DNA from: Chitinophaga nivalis
Lineage (GTDB): Bacteria > Bacteroidota > Bacteroidia > Chitinophagales > Chitinophagaceae
Direction of reading: 5' to 3'
NCBI RefSeq assembly: GCF_025989125.1
Contig: NZ_JAPDNR010000001.1
Span: 6,932,087 to 6,996,086 of the forward strand
DNA length: 64,000 nucleotides
Made by a program: the position numbers and the translations under genes. The notes beneath the pieces were generated by a model. It saw nothing but the letters and a program-made list of their open reading frames with translations. It did not search any database and was not told the origin of the DNA. Positions 43,355-53,350 of this stretch are shown here, one piece after another (position 1 is the stretch's first letter; each line of letters starts with the position of its first letter).

Positions 43355-44023
43355 TTAGCGGTTATAATATTTGTTTACGGCATCTGTTCTGCTACGTACG
43401 TGCAGTTTCTCATAGATATTGTGCACGTGCCGACGCACGGTTTCGATGCTGATAAAAAGGTTGCTGGCAATTTCTTTATACAGGTAACCTTTAGACAGCT
43501 GGTCGAGGATTTCTTTTTCTCTGGTGGTTAAAGCTTCCAGTGCAGGATTGGGTTTGGCCTGTTTCTGAAAAAATGCCACGACCCTTCTGGCAATCTGGGA
43601 ACTCATGGGAGATCCCCCATCATACAAATCACGAATGGCTTCCAACAATTCTCCCGGAGATGTTTTCTTCAGGATATAGCCACTTGCGCCTGCTTCCAGT
43701 GCCATAAAGATTTTATCATCATCTTCATATACTGTGAGCATCATAAACTGCATATCCTGGTACTCTTGCTTTAACCGGGCAATACATTCAATACCGTTCA
43801 TGCCACCAGGAAGATTGAAATCCATCAGCACCACATTTGGCATCAGTTGAGGGATCTGTTCTACGGCGGTTTCTGCATTATTGAAAGTACCAACACAGGC
43901 ATATCCGTCAGAACCATTAATCAGCAATTCCATAGCCGTGCGGATATCATGATTATCTTCTACTATCGCAATAGTGATGGTGTCCATGTTATCCTGGGAC
44001 TTCTTTTTTGAGTATACCGTCAT
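43355..44023 (-). CDS. NarL/FixJ-type response regulator
   Basis: 222 residues. The receiver domain has the acidic pocket IVEDNHDIR, the phosphorylation Asp in VVLMDFNLPGG and Lys in GYILKKTSPGELLEAI. The LuxR-type HTH is at residues about 155-215: LTTREKEILDQLSKGY, YKEIASNLFISIETVRRHV. It is a DNA-binding partner of the kinase encoded 47 bp upstream on the same strand. Target genes are unknown. Confidence 0.92.
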   Translation of the reverse strand: MTVYSKKKSQDNMDTITIAIVEDNHDIRTAMELLINGSDGYACVGTFNNAETAVEQIPQLMPNVVLMDFNLPGGMNGIECIARLKQEYQDMQFMMLTVYEDDDKIFMALEAGASGYILKKTSPGELLEAIRDLYDGGSPMSSQIARRVVAFFQKQAKPNPALEALTTREKEILDQLSKGYLYKEIASNLFISIETVRRHVHNIYEKLHVRSRTDAVNKYYNR

Positions 44024-44070
44024 GTTTATAGGAATTATAACACTTAAATGTTATTAAAAACAAATGTATG

Positions 44071-47000
44071 TCAATTTAGCGGGATATCGAGAAAAACTAT
44101 TGTTCCATTGTTAGAAGAAATATCTGCATTTCCTCCTACTGCATTCATTCTTTTCTGTATGTTCTTCAATCCGTTACCAAATAACCGTACTTTCTCCTGA
44201 TCAAATCCTTTCCCGTTATCCTTGATCATTATCGTCATGTTTTTGTGCATCTTCACTTCAATGATCACTTCCGTGGCCTTGGCATGTTTTACTACGTTGT
44301 GCAACGATTCTTTTACTGCCAGGTAAATATTTCTTCGCGTGCCCCCGCTTAATTTAATATTGGGGATTGTTTCCGGAATATAAAACTGATGTGTGATATG
44401 CGCGTGCTCCAAAAATTCAGCGGCGAAACTTCTCATATAGGCGATCAGGTTAGCCAGCGAATCATTGGAAGAGTTCATTGCCCAGATAATTTCACTCATC
44501 TTATCCACCATTTCTCCTGCTGTTTCAGAAATACGCTCGATCTCCCGCGTTTGTCCAGGATCCTGGATCTTCCGTTTGGCGACCTCACTCAACAACCGGA
44601 TGGTAGATAAACCTGAACCCAGGTCATCATGCATATCGCTTGAAATCCGCGCCCTTTCCTGATCTACTGCCTGCTCCTTCTCTAATTTCAGTTTTTCGTG
44701 TCTGATTTTATAATCCAGGTACAACGTGGAAAAATAGTAAGCGATACCCAACAGTAATAATAACAAAAGAAAACGGAACCACAACGATTGCCAGAAAGGT
44801 ATTTTAATAACAATTTCGAGAGACGTATAGGCAGGATTCCAGATATCGTCATTATTCGACCCTTTTACCTTAAAGGTATAACTTCCCGGATGCAGATTCG
44901 TATACCGTGCCATACGGAAAGTGCCTGCATCAACCCAGTCTTCGTCGGCGCCTTCCAGCTTATAACGTACCTTATTCTTCAGTGGATTGGTATATTCCAG
45001 CGGCACAAACTCTATGGCAATGGTATTCTGGTTATAAGGCAGCTCTACTTTTTTCAGCAGCGAAATGGCGGTATCTGATTCGTACGGCTTATTCAGTACT
45101 TCCATCCGGCGAATAATCACTGTGGAATAAAAAGGATTATTCCGGAAATTTTTCGGATAGAATCCATTTACCCCACGAATTCCGCCAAAAAACAACTCGC
45201 CGTCGATCGATTTATAAAAAGCACCGGTATTAAATTCATTGGACTGCAGTCCATCTTCATAATTAAAGGTAGTAATCTCGCCACTTACCGGATTGATCTG
45301 CGACAATCCTTTATTGTGGCTTACCCAGATCCGGTCTTTATCATCCAGCAATACACCGTACATATAATCATTAATCAGCTTGGGATTATCGTAGCTGTTA
45401 AAATGCATTTTGATGCGGTGCTGCGGATCGATAATGAACAATCCCTTGTTGGTAGCCACCAGTAACTCCTTATGCGGATTTTTATTGATCGACTTCACCG
45501 CCGTGCCCTGTGGCAGCGGAATAGACCGCCAGCGGGCATCATCTGCCAGCTTTACGTACAGGGATGATTTGGTGCCCACATACTGGTTGCCCATGTAATC
45601 CTCATAATACGCCGTCAGGATCTCATCTTTAAAATCATGTACCACAGATACCCGGTATCCTTTGTGTGTATCACTGTTAAACATGAGCAGGTGCCCGCCA
45701 TAGTTGAAATACAATTCGCCGTTGACCCGTTTGAACAGAAACGGGAAAGGATCCGGTTGATACGGTAATCCCAGTTCCTTTATTTTACTGCTCAGATCCA
45801 GGAAAGCCTTGGTTTGTACATTAAACAACCCAATGTACATATTGGAAAAATGGAGCCAGATATGATCGGAGTTTTCGCGGCAGATAGCTCCCAGATCGTT
45901 GGCCGGGAACTTACCCGGATACAGTTCATTGGAAATCCGTTCCAGGAATTTGCCCCCTTCTGCATAAATGTTTAACCCGTCGCGCATCAGCCCCAGGTAC
46001 AATTTACCATCGTCGTGCTTGTACACCGACTGCACCATATTATGTGTGATATAGGGCGACCGGTACAGGTTAAATACTTTTTTATGGGGAGAATATTTTT
46101 TGATACCATCGCCGTCTGTACCTACCCACATATTATCGGAGCCATCCCGGTAAAGGAACGAGACATTATTAAAGGAGCGGGTTTCAAAAGTATTAAAGCT
46201 TACAATATGCCGGATGATTTCATTGCGGGCCACGCTGTATATCAGTACACCGTCGTTACCACCCACCCAGGCGTTGCCGTATTGGTCTACCTCCATCACT
46301 GCCGGCTCAAAAGCTTCGCCCAGCTCATTCTTCACATCATAAGCCAGGTCACTGAACTTGTTCCGTTTTTTATTGAAGACAATAATGTGTCCCGGACTCA
46401 CAATAATCATGGAGTCGGCGTTGAGGTTACGCATCACCGGCCGGTTGCCTACACCTGGCAGGCAATACGTGGATAAGCGCAGGGATTTTATATTCAACGA
46501 CAACAACTCCCCCTGCTCGGCACTCATCCAGATGGTATCGCCATCTTTCATCACCGTAGCAGGTACCACCCCTCTTTGCCGGAACTGCGGCGGGTAGAGG
46601 ATGATACGTTTAATCGCATAGCTCGTATTATCCAGTACATACAACCCTTTCGTAGGCCGCCATACCCACAGCGAGTTGGTAGCAGTATCTTCTCCCAGTA
46701 TCCTGAATTTAAAGTTACTGTCGCGTTCCATGTAGTTCAGGTTGGCGGTATCTTCCAGGAGGGTACGAAAGTTATTCCGGTATTTATCATACATGCTGAT
46801 CCCGTTGTTATGGGTCAGCAACAGCTGATGACGACTGTCTTTGTAAAAAGAAAATGCTTTGTAGCCTTTGAGGTCAAAACGGTTGATGACCGCCCGGTTG
46901 CCGGTAGAGCCCCGGGGCGCCAGTTCTCCTTTGCCCTCGCCCGCCTTGGACAGGGCGCTGGGTTTATAGCGGTATTCATTGAAAGTATATCCGTCAAACC

Positions 47001-47199
47001 GGTTGATGCCATCGCGGGTAGCAATCCAGAGAAACCCCTGGTCGTCCTGCGCAATATCAAATACGGTGCTCTGCGAAAGGCCTTCATTGACACTGTAGCT
47101 ATCGAAAATATATGGCTTCTCCTGGGCTAATAGCGGGCTACCGTATAGCACACACAGGCAAAACAGGATAAGTATTTTTGATTGACGCAGTAACAGCAC
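44071..47199 (-). CDS. Two-component propeller histidine kinase (Reg_prop, Y_Y_Y, HisKA_3)
   Basis: 1042 residues. A signal peptide (LLAQ, residue 25) is followed by the large periplasmic sensor: about 14 Reg_prop repeats of a double beta-propeller (for example DDQGFLWIATRDGINRFDG, near residues 50-68) and a Y_Y_Y domain (about 715-790). One membrane helix (about 808-828) leads to the cytoplasmic HisKA_3 dimer domain with H-box SSDMHDDLGSGLST and the HATPase domain ending the protein. This is the layout of Bacteroidota glycan or nutrient sensors, but without the fused receiver and AraC domain of hybrid forms. Its regulator is the next gene. Confidence 0.92.
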   Translation of the reverse strand: MLLLRQSKILILFCLCVLYGSPLLAQEKPYIFDSYSVNEGLSQSTVFDIAQDDQGFLWIATRDGINRFDGYTFNEYRYKPSALSKAGEGKGELAPRGSTGNRAVINRFDLKGYKAFSFYKDSRHQLLLTHNNGISMYDKYRNNFRTLLEDTANLNYMERDSNFKFRILGEDTATNSLWVWRPTKGLYVLDNTSYAIKRIILYPPQFRQRGVVPATVMKDGDTIWMSAEQGELLSLNIKSLRLSTYCLPGVGNRPVMRNLNADSMIIVSPGHIIVFNKKRNKFSDLAYDVKNELGEAFEPAVMEVDQYGNAWVGGNDGVLIYSVARNEIIRHIVSFNTFETRSFNNVSFLYRDGSDNMWVGTDGDGIKKYSPHKKVFNLYRSPYITHNMVQSVYKHDDGKLYLGLMRDGLNIYAEGGKFLERISNELYPGKFPANDLGAICRENSDHIWLHFSNMYIGLFNVQTKAFLDLSSKIKELGLPYQPDPFPFLFKRVNGELYFNYGGHLLMFNSDTHKGYRVSVVHDFKDEILTAYYEDYMGNQYVGTKSSLYVKLADDARWRSIPLPQGTAVKSINKNPHKELLVATNKGLFIIDPQHRIKMHFNSYDNPKLINDYMYGVLLDDKDRIWVSHNKGLSQINPVSGEITTFNYEDGLQSNEFNTGAFYKSIDGELFFGGIRGVNGFYPKNFRNNPFYSTVIIRRMEVLNKPYESDTAISLLKKVELPYNQNTIAIEFVPLEYTNPLKNKVRYKLEGADEDWVDAGTFRMARYTNLHPGSYTFKVKGSNNDDIWNPAYTSLEIVIKIPFWQSLWFRFLLLLLLLGIAYYFSTLYLDYKIRHEKLKLEKEQAVDQERARISSDMHDDLGSGLSTIRLLSEVAKRKIQDPGQTREIERISETAGEMVDKMSEIIWAMNSSNDSLANLIAYMRSFAAEFLEHAHITHQFYIPETIPNIKLSGGTRRNIYLAVKESLHNVVKHAKATEVIIEVKMHKNMTIMIKDNGKGFDQEKVRLFGNGLKNIQKRMNAVGGNADISSNNGTIVFLDIPLN

Positions 47200-47323
47200 T
47201 ATGTTGATTTAGATAAAAGTAAGCCGGTTTAGGTGATCTGCAAATATATAAATCTGCTTCACACTTTCTAGCTATTTTGTATTTTTCTTGCAGATAACAT
47301 ACTGAAAATAAATAGTATAATTT

Positions 47324-48430
47324 ATGAAGAAATCCCGGAACGACCTGATTTGTCCTACCTTAGGTACCCTGCTATGGCGCGTTACAAGCGGTAAACCCTG
47401 CATAGTCCGCCTGCTGTTAAGCGTCCTTTTTATTTATTTATCCGGACATTTTTCTACTGCCACTGCCCAGCAGTCTGCCGCAGCGCATCATATAAATATT
47501 ATAGCCTCTACCCCGGTACAAAGCATTCGGGGGCTCAGTGCCGTCACCGATAACATCGTATGGGCCTCCGGCACCGGCGGCCAGGTAGGCAGGAGTCTGG
47601 ATGGCGGCCGGCACTGGCAATGGAACCGGGTATCGGGTTGCGATAGCTGCGACTGGCGGTCGCTGTATGCCTTCAACGACCAGAAAGCCGTTGTACTGAA
47701 TGCCGGCGAACCGGCGCAACTTTTTCTGACCACCGACGGGGGCACTTCCTGGAAACGGGCGTTCTATGATACCACCCCGGGCATCTTTTTTGACGCGCTG
47801 TCTTTTTTCAATGCACAGGAAGGAATCGCCATCGGCGACCCGCTGTCTGGCCGCTTTACCATTATTCGCACCCATGATGGCGGGCTGTCGTGGCACCGGG
47901 ATACGCCGGCGGATTTACCTGCCGCGACAACAGGAGAATCCATTTTTGCGGCGAGCGGTACCGGTCTGGTTACCTTCCGGGATAAAAAAACCTACTTCGC
48001 CACCGGCGGCACTGTATCCCGTCTGTTTCACAGCGGTGATAACTGGCATGCCTATACGATTCCGGTTGTGCAGGGTACCGCTACCACCGGTACCTTCTCC
48101 ATTACCTTCCTGAACCCGCAGCAGGGTATTGCCGTAGGCGGCGATTATAAAAACGATACCGCCCGTAGCGGCAACTGCATGCTGACCAGCAACGGCGGCC
48201 GCAACTGGGTAGCGCCTTCCACGCCTCCGGGCGGTTATAAATCGGGCGTAGCCTACCTGACACCCCACATACTGGTGACTACCGGCACTTCCGGCACCGA
48301 TATTTCCTATAATGGCGGTAAAGACTGGCAACCCATCGGAGCAGGATTTAACGTTGTCACCAAAGCCAGAAAAGGAAACCGGATATTTTTAGCGGGCAAA
48401 TCGATCGCGGTACTGGAAAGCAATAAATAA
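47324..48430 (+). CDS. Secreted BNR/Ycf48-like beta-propeller protein
   Basis: 368 residues with a signal peptide that begins at about residue 28 and ends near TATAQ (residue 49), so the first 27 residues may be extra and a later start is possible. The mature part has propeller blades with BNR/Asp-box-like motifs SLDGGRHWQWN, TTDGGTSWKR, THDGGLSWHR and SNGGRNWVAP, and a final NGGKDWQP. These are Ycf48/HCF136-like or oxidoreductase-annotated proteins in Bacteroidota. It diverges from the kinase gene 124 bp away, which makes it a candidate target. Confidence 0.78.
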   Translation: MKKSRNDLICPTLGTLLWRVTSGKPCIVRLLLSVLFIYLSGHFSTATAQQSAAAHHINIIASTPVQSIRGLSAVTDNIVWASGTGGQVGRSLDGGRHWQWNRVSGCDSCDWRSLYAFNDQKAVVLNAGEPAQLFLTTDGGTSWKRAFYDTTPGIFFDALSFFNAQEGIAIGDPLSGRFTIIRTHDGGLSWHRDTPADLPAATTGESIFAASGTGLVTFRDKKTYFATGGTVSRLFHSGDNWHAYTIPVVQGTATTGTFSITFLNPQQGIAVGGDYKNDTARSGNCMLTSNGGRNWVAPSTPPGGYKSGVAYLTPHILVTTGTSGTDISYNGGKDWQPIGAGFNVVTKARKGNRIFLAGKSIAVLESNK

Positions 48431-48688
48431 TTCATGCGAGGGACCGATAACAAAACGGTGCGCCTGGAAAGGAGCACCGGTAAAAATAGGTTAAAGCAAA
48501 AAGTACATTTAATGATATGAAGTTAATAAGTAATTTATTCATTTCCCGGTATTTTTTGCCACACCAGTATTTTATCAGGTAAACGTGTACTTATCCGCTT
48601 TCACCGTGAAAGACATATCACTACTGTGAATTTTTTGTGTAATTTAAGACCATGGTAACGCATTGCCAGGCAATCAGAAACAGAGATT

Positions 48689-51094
48689 ATGCAAGTTGAA
48701 ACTTCGTCAAGCAAATACGGCGCTAAACACTATCCCGACAATATCCGGGAATGGAAAAAAGAAGGAAATTACTTTTGCTTTTATACAACGGAAACCATCC
48801 TGGAAGTACGCGTGATTGCGGATAAAATCATCCGCTTCCGGTATGCAGCCGATGGCACCTTCCAACGGGATTTTTCCTACGCTACCAGCGATACCCTGGA
48901 AGAAGCCCCCATCACCTTCGGGATCCGGGAATGGGAAGAAACCTTCGAAATCTTCACCGATGTGTTACGGGTATTCATTGCCCGCGACAACCTGCGCATC
49001 ACCATCACCGACCACGAAGGCAAAGTGATTAACCAGGATGAAATGGGTTATCACTGGCAACACTACCTGCTGAAAGGAGGCAAGATACAATACTGCAGTA
49101 AGCTGGTACAGGAAGGCGAATGTTTTTACGGCCTGGGCGACAAACCCACCGACCTGAATCTCCGCGGCAAACGCCTCGAGAACTACGGTACCGATGCCTA
49201 CGGCTATCAGAAAGATACCGATCCGCTGTATCGCAACATCCCTTTTTATTACGGCTTGCACCATGGCATTGGCTATGGCATTTTCTTCGATAATACCTTT
49301 CGCACCATCTTCGACTTCGGAAAAGAACGGGAAGATGCCTGTAGCTTCTGGGCCCGTGGCGGTGAAATGAATTACTATTTCATCTACGGCCCCGACCTGC
49401 TGGAGGTGGCGGAATCCTATACCCGCATCACCGGTACCCCGGAACTGCCTCCTTTGTGGGCACTGGGCTACCACCAATGCCGCTGGAGCTATTACCCGGA
49501 TACCCGCGTGAAAGAAGTGGCGGCCACCTTCCGGAACCGTAACATCCCCTGCGACGTCATCTATCTGGACATCGACTACATGGACGGCTTCCGCTGCTTT
49601 ACCTGGAACAAGGAGTGGTTCCCCGATCCGGTAGGCCTTATCAAAGAACTGGCCTCCCAGGGATTCAAAGTCGTGGTGATTATAGATCCAGGTATCAAAG
49701 TAGACCCCGACTACGCCGTCTACCAGGAAGGTATCAAAAACAACTACTTCTGCAAACGCGCCGACGGCGCCCTGATGGAAGGCGACGTATGGCCGGGTAA
49801 ATGTGTATTCCCCGACTATACCAATCCGGAGGTGCGCGAATGGTGGAGCAGCCTGTTTAAAAGTCTGGCCGAATCCGGCGTGCGCGGCGTATGGAACGAT
49901 ATGAATGAACCAGCCGTATTTGAAATGGGGACCTTCCCTGAAGATGTACGCCATGATTATGACGGGGAAGAAGTCAGTCACCGGAAAGCACATAATATAT
50001 ATGGTCACCTGATGAGTAAGGCCACGGCCGCCGGTATGAAAAAATACCTGTTGCCCAACCGGTCCTTCCTCATTACCCGCTCCTGCTATGCCGGGGCACA
50101 GCGTTGGTCTTCTGTATGGACCGGCGACAACGTATCCAACTGGGAACATCTCTGGCTGGCCTCCGTACAGTGTCAGCGTTTAGCCGTTTCCGGTATTTCC
50201 TTTACCGGCAGCGATATCGGTGGTTTCATCGGAGAACCCGACGGAGAGTTGTATACCCGCTGGATACAGCTGGCTGTTTTTCATCCGTTGATGCGGACCC
50301 ACTCCGCCAGCAACGAAACCGGCTTTAACCAGGAGCCATGGAGCTTTGGGCCGGAATATGAAAAAGTGGTCACCAAATTTATTAACCTGCGCTACCAGCT
50401 GCTGCCCTATTTATATTCCACCTTCTGGCAATATGCCAGCAAGGGTACGCCCATGCTGCGGCCGCTCGCTTTCGTTGCACAACACGATGTTGCCACTTAC
50501 AATTGTACGCATGAATTTATGTTTGGGGATTCCTTGCTGATCAGTCATGTAAGTGAACCGGGCATGAAAGAAAAAAGCATCTACCTGCCGGCTGGCAACT
50601 GGTATTATTACTTTAACGATCAGGTGTACAATGGTGCACAGACGATTACGGTGCCTACCCCACTGGATGAAATGCCGCTCTTTGTAAAGGCAGGCGCGGT
50701 GCTGCCCCAATACCCGGTGATGCAGTACACCCAGCAGATACCAGTTACTGAAATGCTCCTGCACGTTTATTACGGCGATCAGGAAGTAAAGAGCCTGTTG
50801 TATGAAGATGCTGGTGATCATTATGGCTACCGGAACGGACAGTACAATGTGATCCGGTTTAAACAAGCCTCTTCCCCACAACAGTTCCGGCTGAAAAAGA
50901 AGTTTTATGTGAACTATGAAACGACTTACCAGCAATACCGGCTGATTGTTCATGGGTTGCCTTTCCAACCGACGGCGGTAATCATTGATGGTAAAAAGGT
51001 AGCGTTGCTTCCGGAGAACCTGTTAGCGGATGGTATCCTTTCGTTTACGGCGGTACGTAATTTTGAAGAAATTATCTTAGTGGCCGGAGAATAG
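48689..51094 (+). CDS. Glycoside hydrolase family 31 (alpha-glucosidase type)
   Basis: 801 residues, no signal peptide, so probably cytoplasmic. The N-terminal beta-sandwich ends near residue 260; the TIM barrel has YLDIDYMDGFRCFTW, the nucleophile Asp (about 405) in GVWNDMNEP, and the acid/base Asp (about 479) in WTGDN. The C-terminal domains include MFGDSLLISHV and DEMPLFVKAGAVLP. GH31 enzymes cut alpha-glucosides from non-reducing ends, in this family often malto-oligosaccharides or alpha-xylosides; the substrate cannot be chosen from sequence. The branching enzyme glgB lies 4.6 kb away. Confidence 0.92.
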   Translation: MQVETSSSKYGAKHYPDNIREWKKEGNYFCFYTTETILEVRVIADKIIRFRYAADGTFQRDFSYATSDTLEEAPITFGIREWEETFEIFTDVLRVFIARDNLRITITDHEGKVINQDEMGYHWQHYLLKGGKIQYCSKLVQEGECFYGLGDKPTDLNLRGKRLENYGTDAYGYQKDTDPLYRNIPFYYGLHHGIGYGIFFDNTFRTIFDFGKEREDACSFWARGGEMNYYFIYGPDLLEVAESYTRITGTPELPPLWALGYHQCRWSYYPDTRVKEVAATFRNRNIPCDVIYLDIDYMDGFRCFTWNKEWFPDPVGLIKELASQGFKVVVIIDPGIKVDPDYAVYQEGIKNNYFCKRADGALMEGDVWPGKCVFPDYTNPEVREWWSSLFKSLAESGVRGVWNDMNEPAVFEMGTFPEDVRHDYDGEEVSHRKAHNIYGHLMSKATAAGMKKYLLPNRSFLITRSCYAGAQRWSSVWTGDNVSNWEHLWLASVQCQRLAVSGISFTGSDIGGFIGEPDGELYTRWIQLAVFHPLMRTHSASNETGFNQEPWSFGPEYEKVVTKFINLRYQLLPYLYSTFWQYASKGTPMLRPLAFVAQHDVATYNCTHEFMFGDSLLISHVSEPGMKEKSIYLPAGNWYYYFNDQVYNGAQTITVPTPLDEMPLFVKAGAVLPQYPVMQYTQQIPVTEMLLHVYYGDQEVKSLLYEDAGDHYGYRNGQYNVIRFKQASSPQQFRLKKKFYVNYETTYQQYRLIVHGLPFQPTAVIIDGKKVALLPENLLADGILSFTAVRNFEEIILVAGE

Positions 51095-52036
51095 CGAAGT
51101 AAAAGAAAAGGCTTCAGATAGAGATCTGGCGCCGGGTTCCTAACCTATGCCAACTTTAGTGATACGAAAGTAACCGGTTAATTTCTTAGTACAAAATGTC
51201 CGGAGGCGTAAAAGAAGGAATGAATAAAATGAACGATTTTTTAACATTGAATTAAGTATACCGACAAGACAATTTAGCAAAATCCTTTACTGTATGGGGT
51301 TTTCTATATAAAATCAATTTTGTAATGTTGAAGCGGGCATATCAGGAGGCTGATATGCCCGCTTTGTATTATTATCAAGATTGTTGAGAGTACCTTTTGT
51401 TGCTTGTTGCCGTGTCTACTATTGTTAATGTAAACACAATGGGTTTTGTGGCAGGAATCCTGCCTGGTTAGCCATTGCCGATGGGATTGTCTGTATCCTC
51501 CCATTCTCAACCGGTATACTATCCGGATATTTCATTCTCCCGCTTACCGCCCAGATAAAGCGTAATAGTATAACGGTATTATTTTTTAGATCAATGGGGC
51601 ATGCAACAGTGCGCTGTTTTTCAGGTGTATTCCTATACTCCTTTATGGACAAGTAGCACTTCTTATCAATTTTAATAATTCCGGGTACATCCGGAATAAC
51701 TCTCCAACAGCTATCGATCTGCTTGAAAAGTAACGATTTGTTATGCATACTTACCAGTATAAAACAGGTAGTAGATATTTCCGTTGACATCAAATAAGAT
51801 TAACCAGACCTTTCTACCTGCCTGCATATTGGGTATTCACACGATTTATTTAATACCACTTTGGTTACCAGCTGATGCTTTATTTTAGTTCCTGAAGGAA
51901 TATAAGCATGACAAAAACGGAAAAATTGGAACAATACATGATAGATACTATTCGGGAAATGAGAAAACCTACAGGCATGCGATCCCATAAGCGCCATAGG
52001 TCTCACTATTCAAAAACAAGCTGCTGACAGATTGTT
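51095..52036. other. Gap of 942 bp with a long stem-loop and no convincing gene
   Basis: Downstream of the GH31 gene. Open frames of 68, 122 and 68 codons on the minus strand (51304-51510, 51425-51793, 51800-52006) have no similarity that I recognise and look random. A 39-codon plus-strand frame at 51908-52027 begins MTKTEKLEQYMIDTIREM, which faintly resembles the start of AraC-type regulators and may be a remnant. A perfect 15-bp hairpin at 51331-51364 is annotated separately. Confidence 0.4.
51331..51364. terminator. Perfect 15-bp hairpin downstream of GH31
   Basis: AAGCGGGCATATCAG (51331-51345), loop GAGG, CTGATATGCCCGCTT (51350-51364), followed by TGTATTATTATC. The stem is as strong as the other terminators here but the T-run is poor and it lies 237 bp after the GH31 stop codon. 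It may end the GH31 transcript or a small RNA. Confidence 0.5.
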
Positions 52037-53176
52037 TTATTTTTCTTCTATATCGTAAATATGCCCCTTTAAAGGATCTCCGATATGACTGTTGACAATT
52101 GTTGGCATAATCCAGATCATTTTATCCTGCAATAACTTCTCTCCAAATTTCTGATTTCGCCAATGTCCCCGTCTCCAATGTGCTTTCACCGTTGCATCTG
52201 CTGTAGCTGCAACGACTGTTCTTTTGAAAGATTGGCCAACATATCTGATTTTGGTGAACCCCAGCTGGTTAATCTTTTCCTCGATTTTTTTTGTTTCTTT
52301 ATCCGTCTTCGCAAACGATAATTGCTTATCAAAATTACCTGGTAATCCGGTAGGAAATCTTTTTTCTACCTCCACCTTTTCGGTAGGCTGAGAAAGATAT
52401 AACAAGCAATTTATGACCAGGTTGATCGTATTCGTTAACAACTCAACTGTTGCATTATAAAAATCTGTATCCGCACCACTTTCCAGTGAATGTTCTTTCG
52501 GTAATATCTCCGCCTGCAAATTTTGTATAAAATGCGCGACCGCTTGTTTAACATTTTCTCTACCTTCTTTTTTTTCAAATGATAGCCACACATTCCAGAA
52601 ACTACCTACAGGCAGCTCATCATATGCACCAGATGTATCCTCAAGCCGGCTTTTCACATGTGGAATATACTCCAGGAAAAGTTGTTTAAAATTCCCGACA
52701 AAATAAAAAGATAAATCACAGTATCCCTCCGGATGCTCTCCATGTCCATTCCAGATATTATGGTCAATATAAACCCCTTCAATCACTTCCTCTCTCCCAT
52801 TGGCAATCTTAATATGCAGTGGTTTAAGTGACAGATAAAAAGTGTCATAGGGTAAATGAAACTTGTCTGGTGTTATTTCACTGACATCTGTTTTGTCGAG
52901 CAATGATAACAGTGCTTGCTGAAATGAGAAGATGTTTTTCCCATTTTTAAACCATTCCTCCCAATGGGCATAGTTTTCATACAAATACTCAAAATCATGT
53001 ATCTCCTCCTTACTTAAACCAGATTTGTTGTATAGAAACTCCCCCACATTTGTACCATCATAACCGGGTACATGTCTTTTGCAAAATGCATCACGGCCTT
53101 GCTCAACGAAATGTCTGAAGTGATGCTGTTTGTCGATGGTATAGGGGAAATAATACGATAGTGCTTCTTCCGTCAT
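52037..53176 (-). CDS. Orphan protein with AcrVA2-like C-terminal region
   Basis: 379 residues, cytoplasmic and mixed in composition. The C-terminus contains KAHWRRGHWRNQKFG followed by MIWIMPTIVNSHIG. From memory this has the same order of elements as the end of the anti-CRISPR AcrVA2 of Moraxella (HIRRGHW, then W-x-P and VNS), and a hydrophobic helix with CLLYLSQPTEKVEVEK precedes it, as LLWLCVAEPDITYK does in AcrVA2. The N-terminal part (HHFRHFVEQGRDAF, EYLYENYAHWEEWFKNGK) has no match I know. No cas gene is in the window. It lies in an AT-rich stretch with long flanking gaps, which suggests recent acquisition. Confidence 0.6.
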   Translation of the reverse strand: MTEEALSYYFPYTIDKQHHFRHFVEQGRDAFCKRHVPGYDGTNVGEFLYNKSGLSKEEIHDFEYLYENYAHWEEWFKNGKNIFSFQQALLSLLDKTDVSEITPDKFHLPYDTFYLSLKPLHIKIANGREEVIEGVYIDHNIWNGHGEHPEGYCDLSFYFVGNFKQLFLEYIPHVKSRLEDTSGAYDELPVGSFWNVWLSFEKKEGRENVKQAVAHFIQNLQAEILPKEHSLESGADTDFYNATVELLTNTINLVINCLLYLSQPTEKVEVEKRFPTGLPGNFDKQLSFAKTDKETKKIEEKINQLGFTKIRYVGQSFKRTVVAATADATVKAHWRRGHWRNQKFGEKLLQDKMIWIMPTIVNSHIGDPLKGHIYDIEEK

Positions 53177-53350
53177 TTGATAACAGGGCGTTTCAATAGT
53201 TTGATAAAATGGCGATTCTTATAAAAATACGAAAGTTTCCATTTACAGTATACAGGTTCAATACTGTCGCTGTGAACACACTCCGTCCATCATCCGGTTG
53301 TTTACATTTGCTGCTTGTTCCAGCCAGAATTATAATGGTAATGGAGGAGC

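Noticed and set aside
51304..52006. Three minus-strand ORFs of 68-122 codons downstream of GH31
   Set aside because: No similarity recognised; one overlaps a perfect hairpin, and the composition does not resemble coding sequence.
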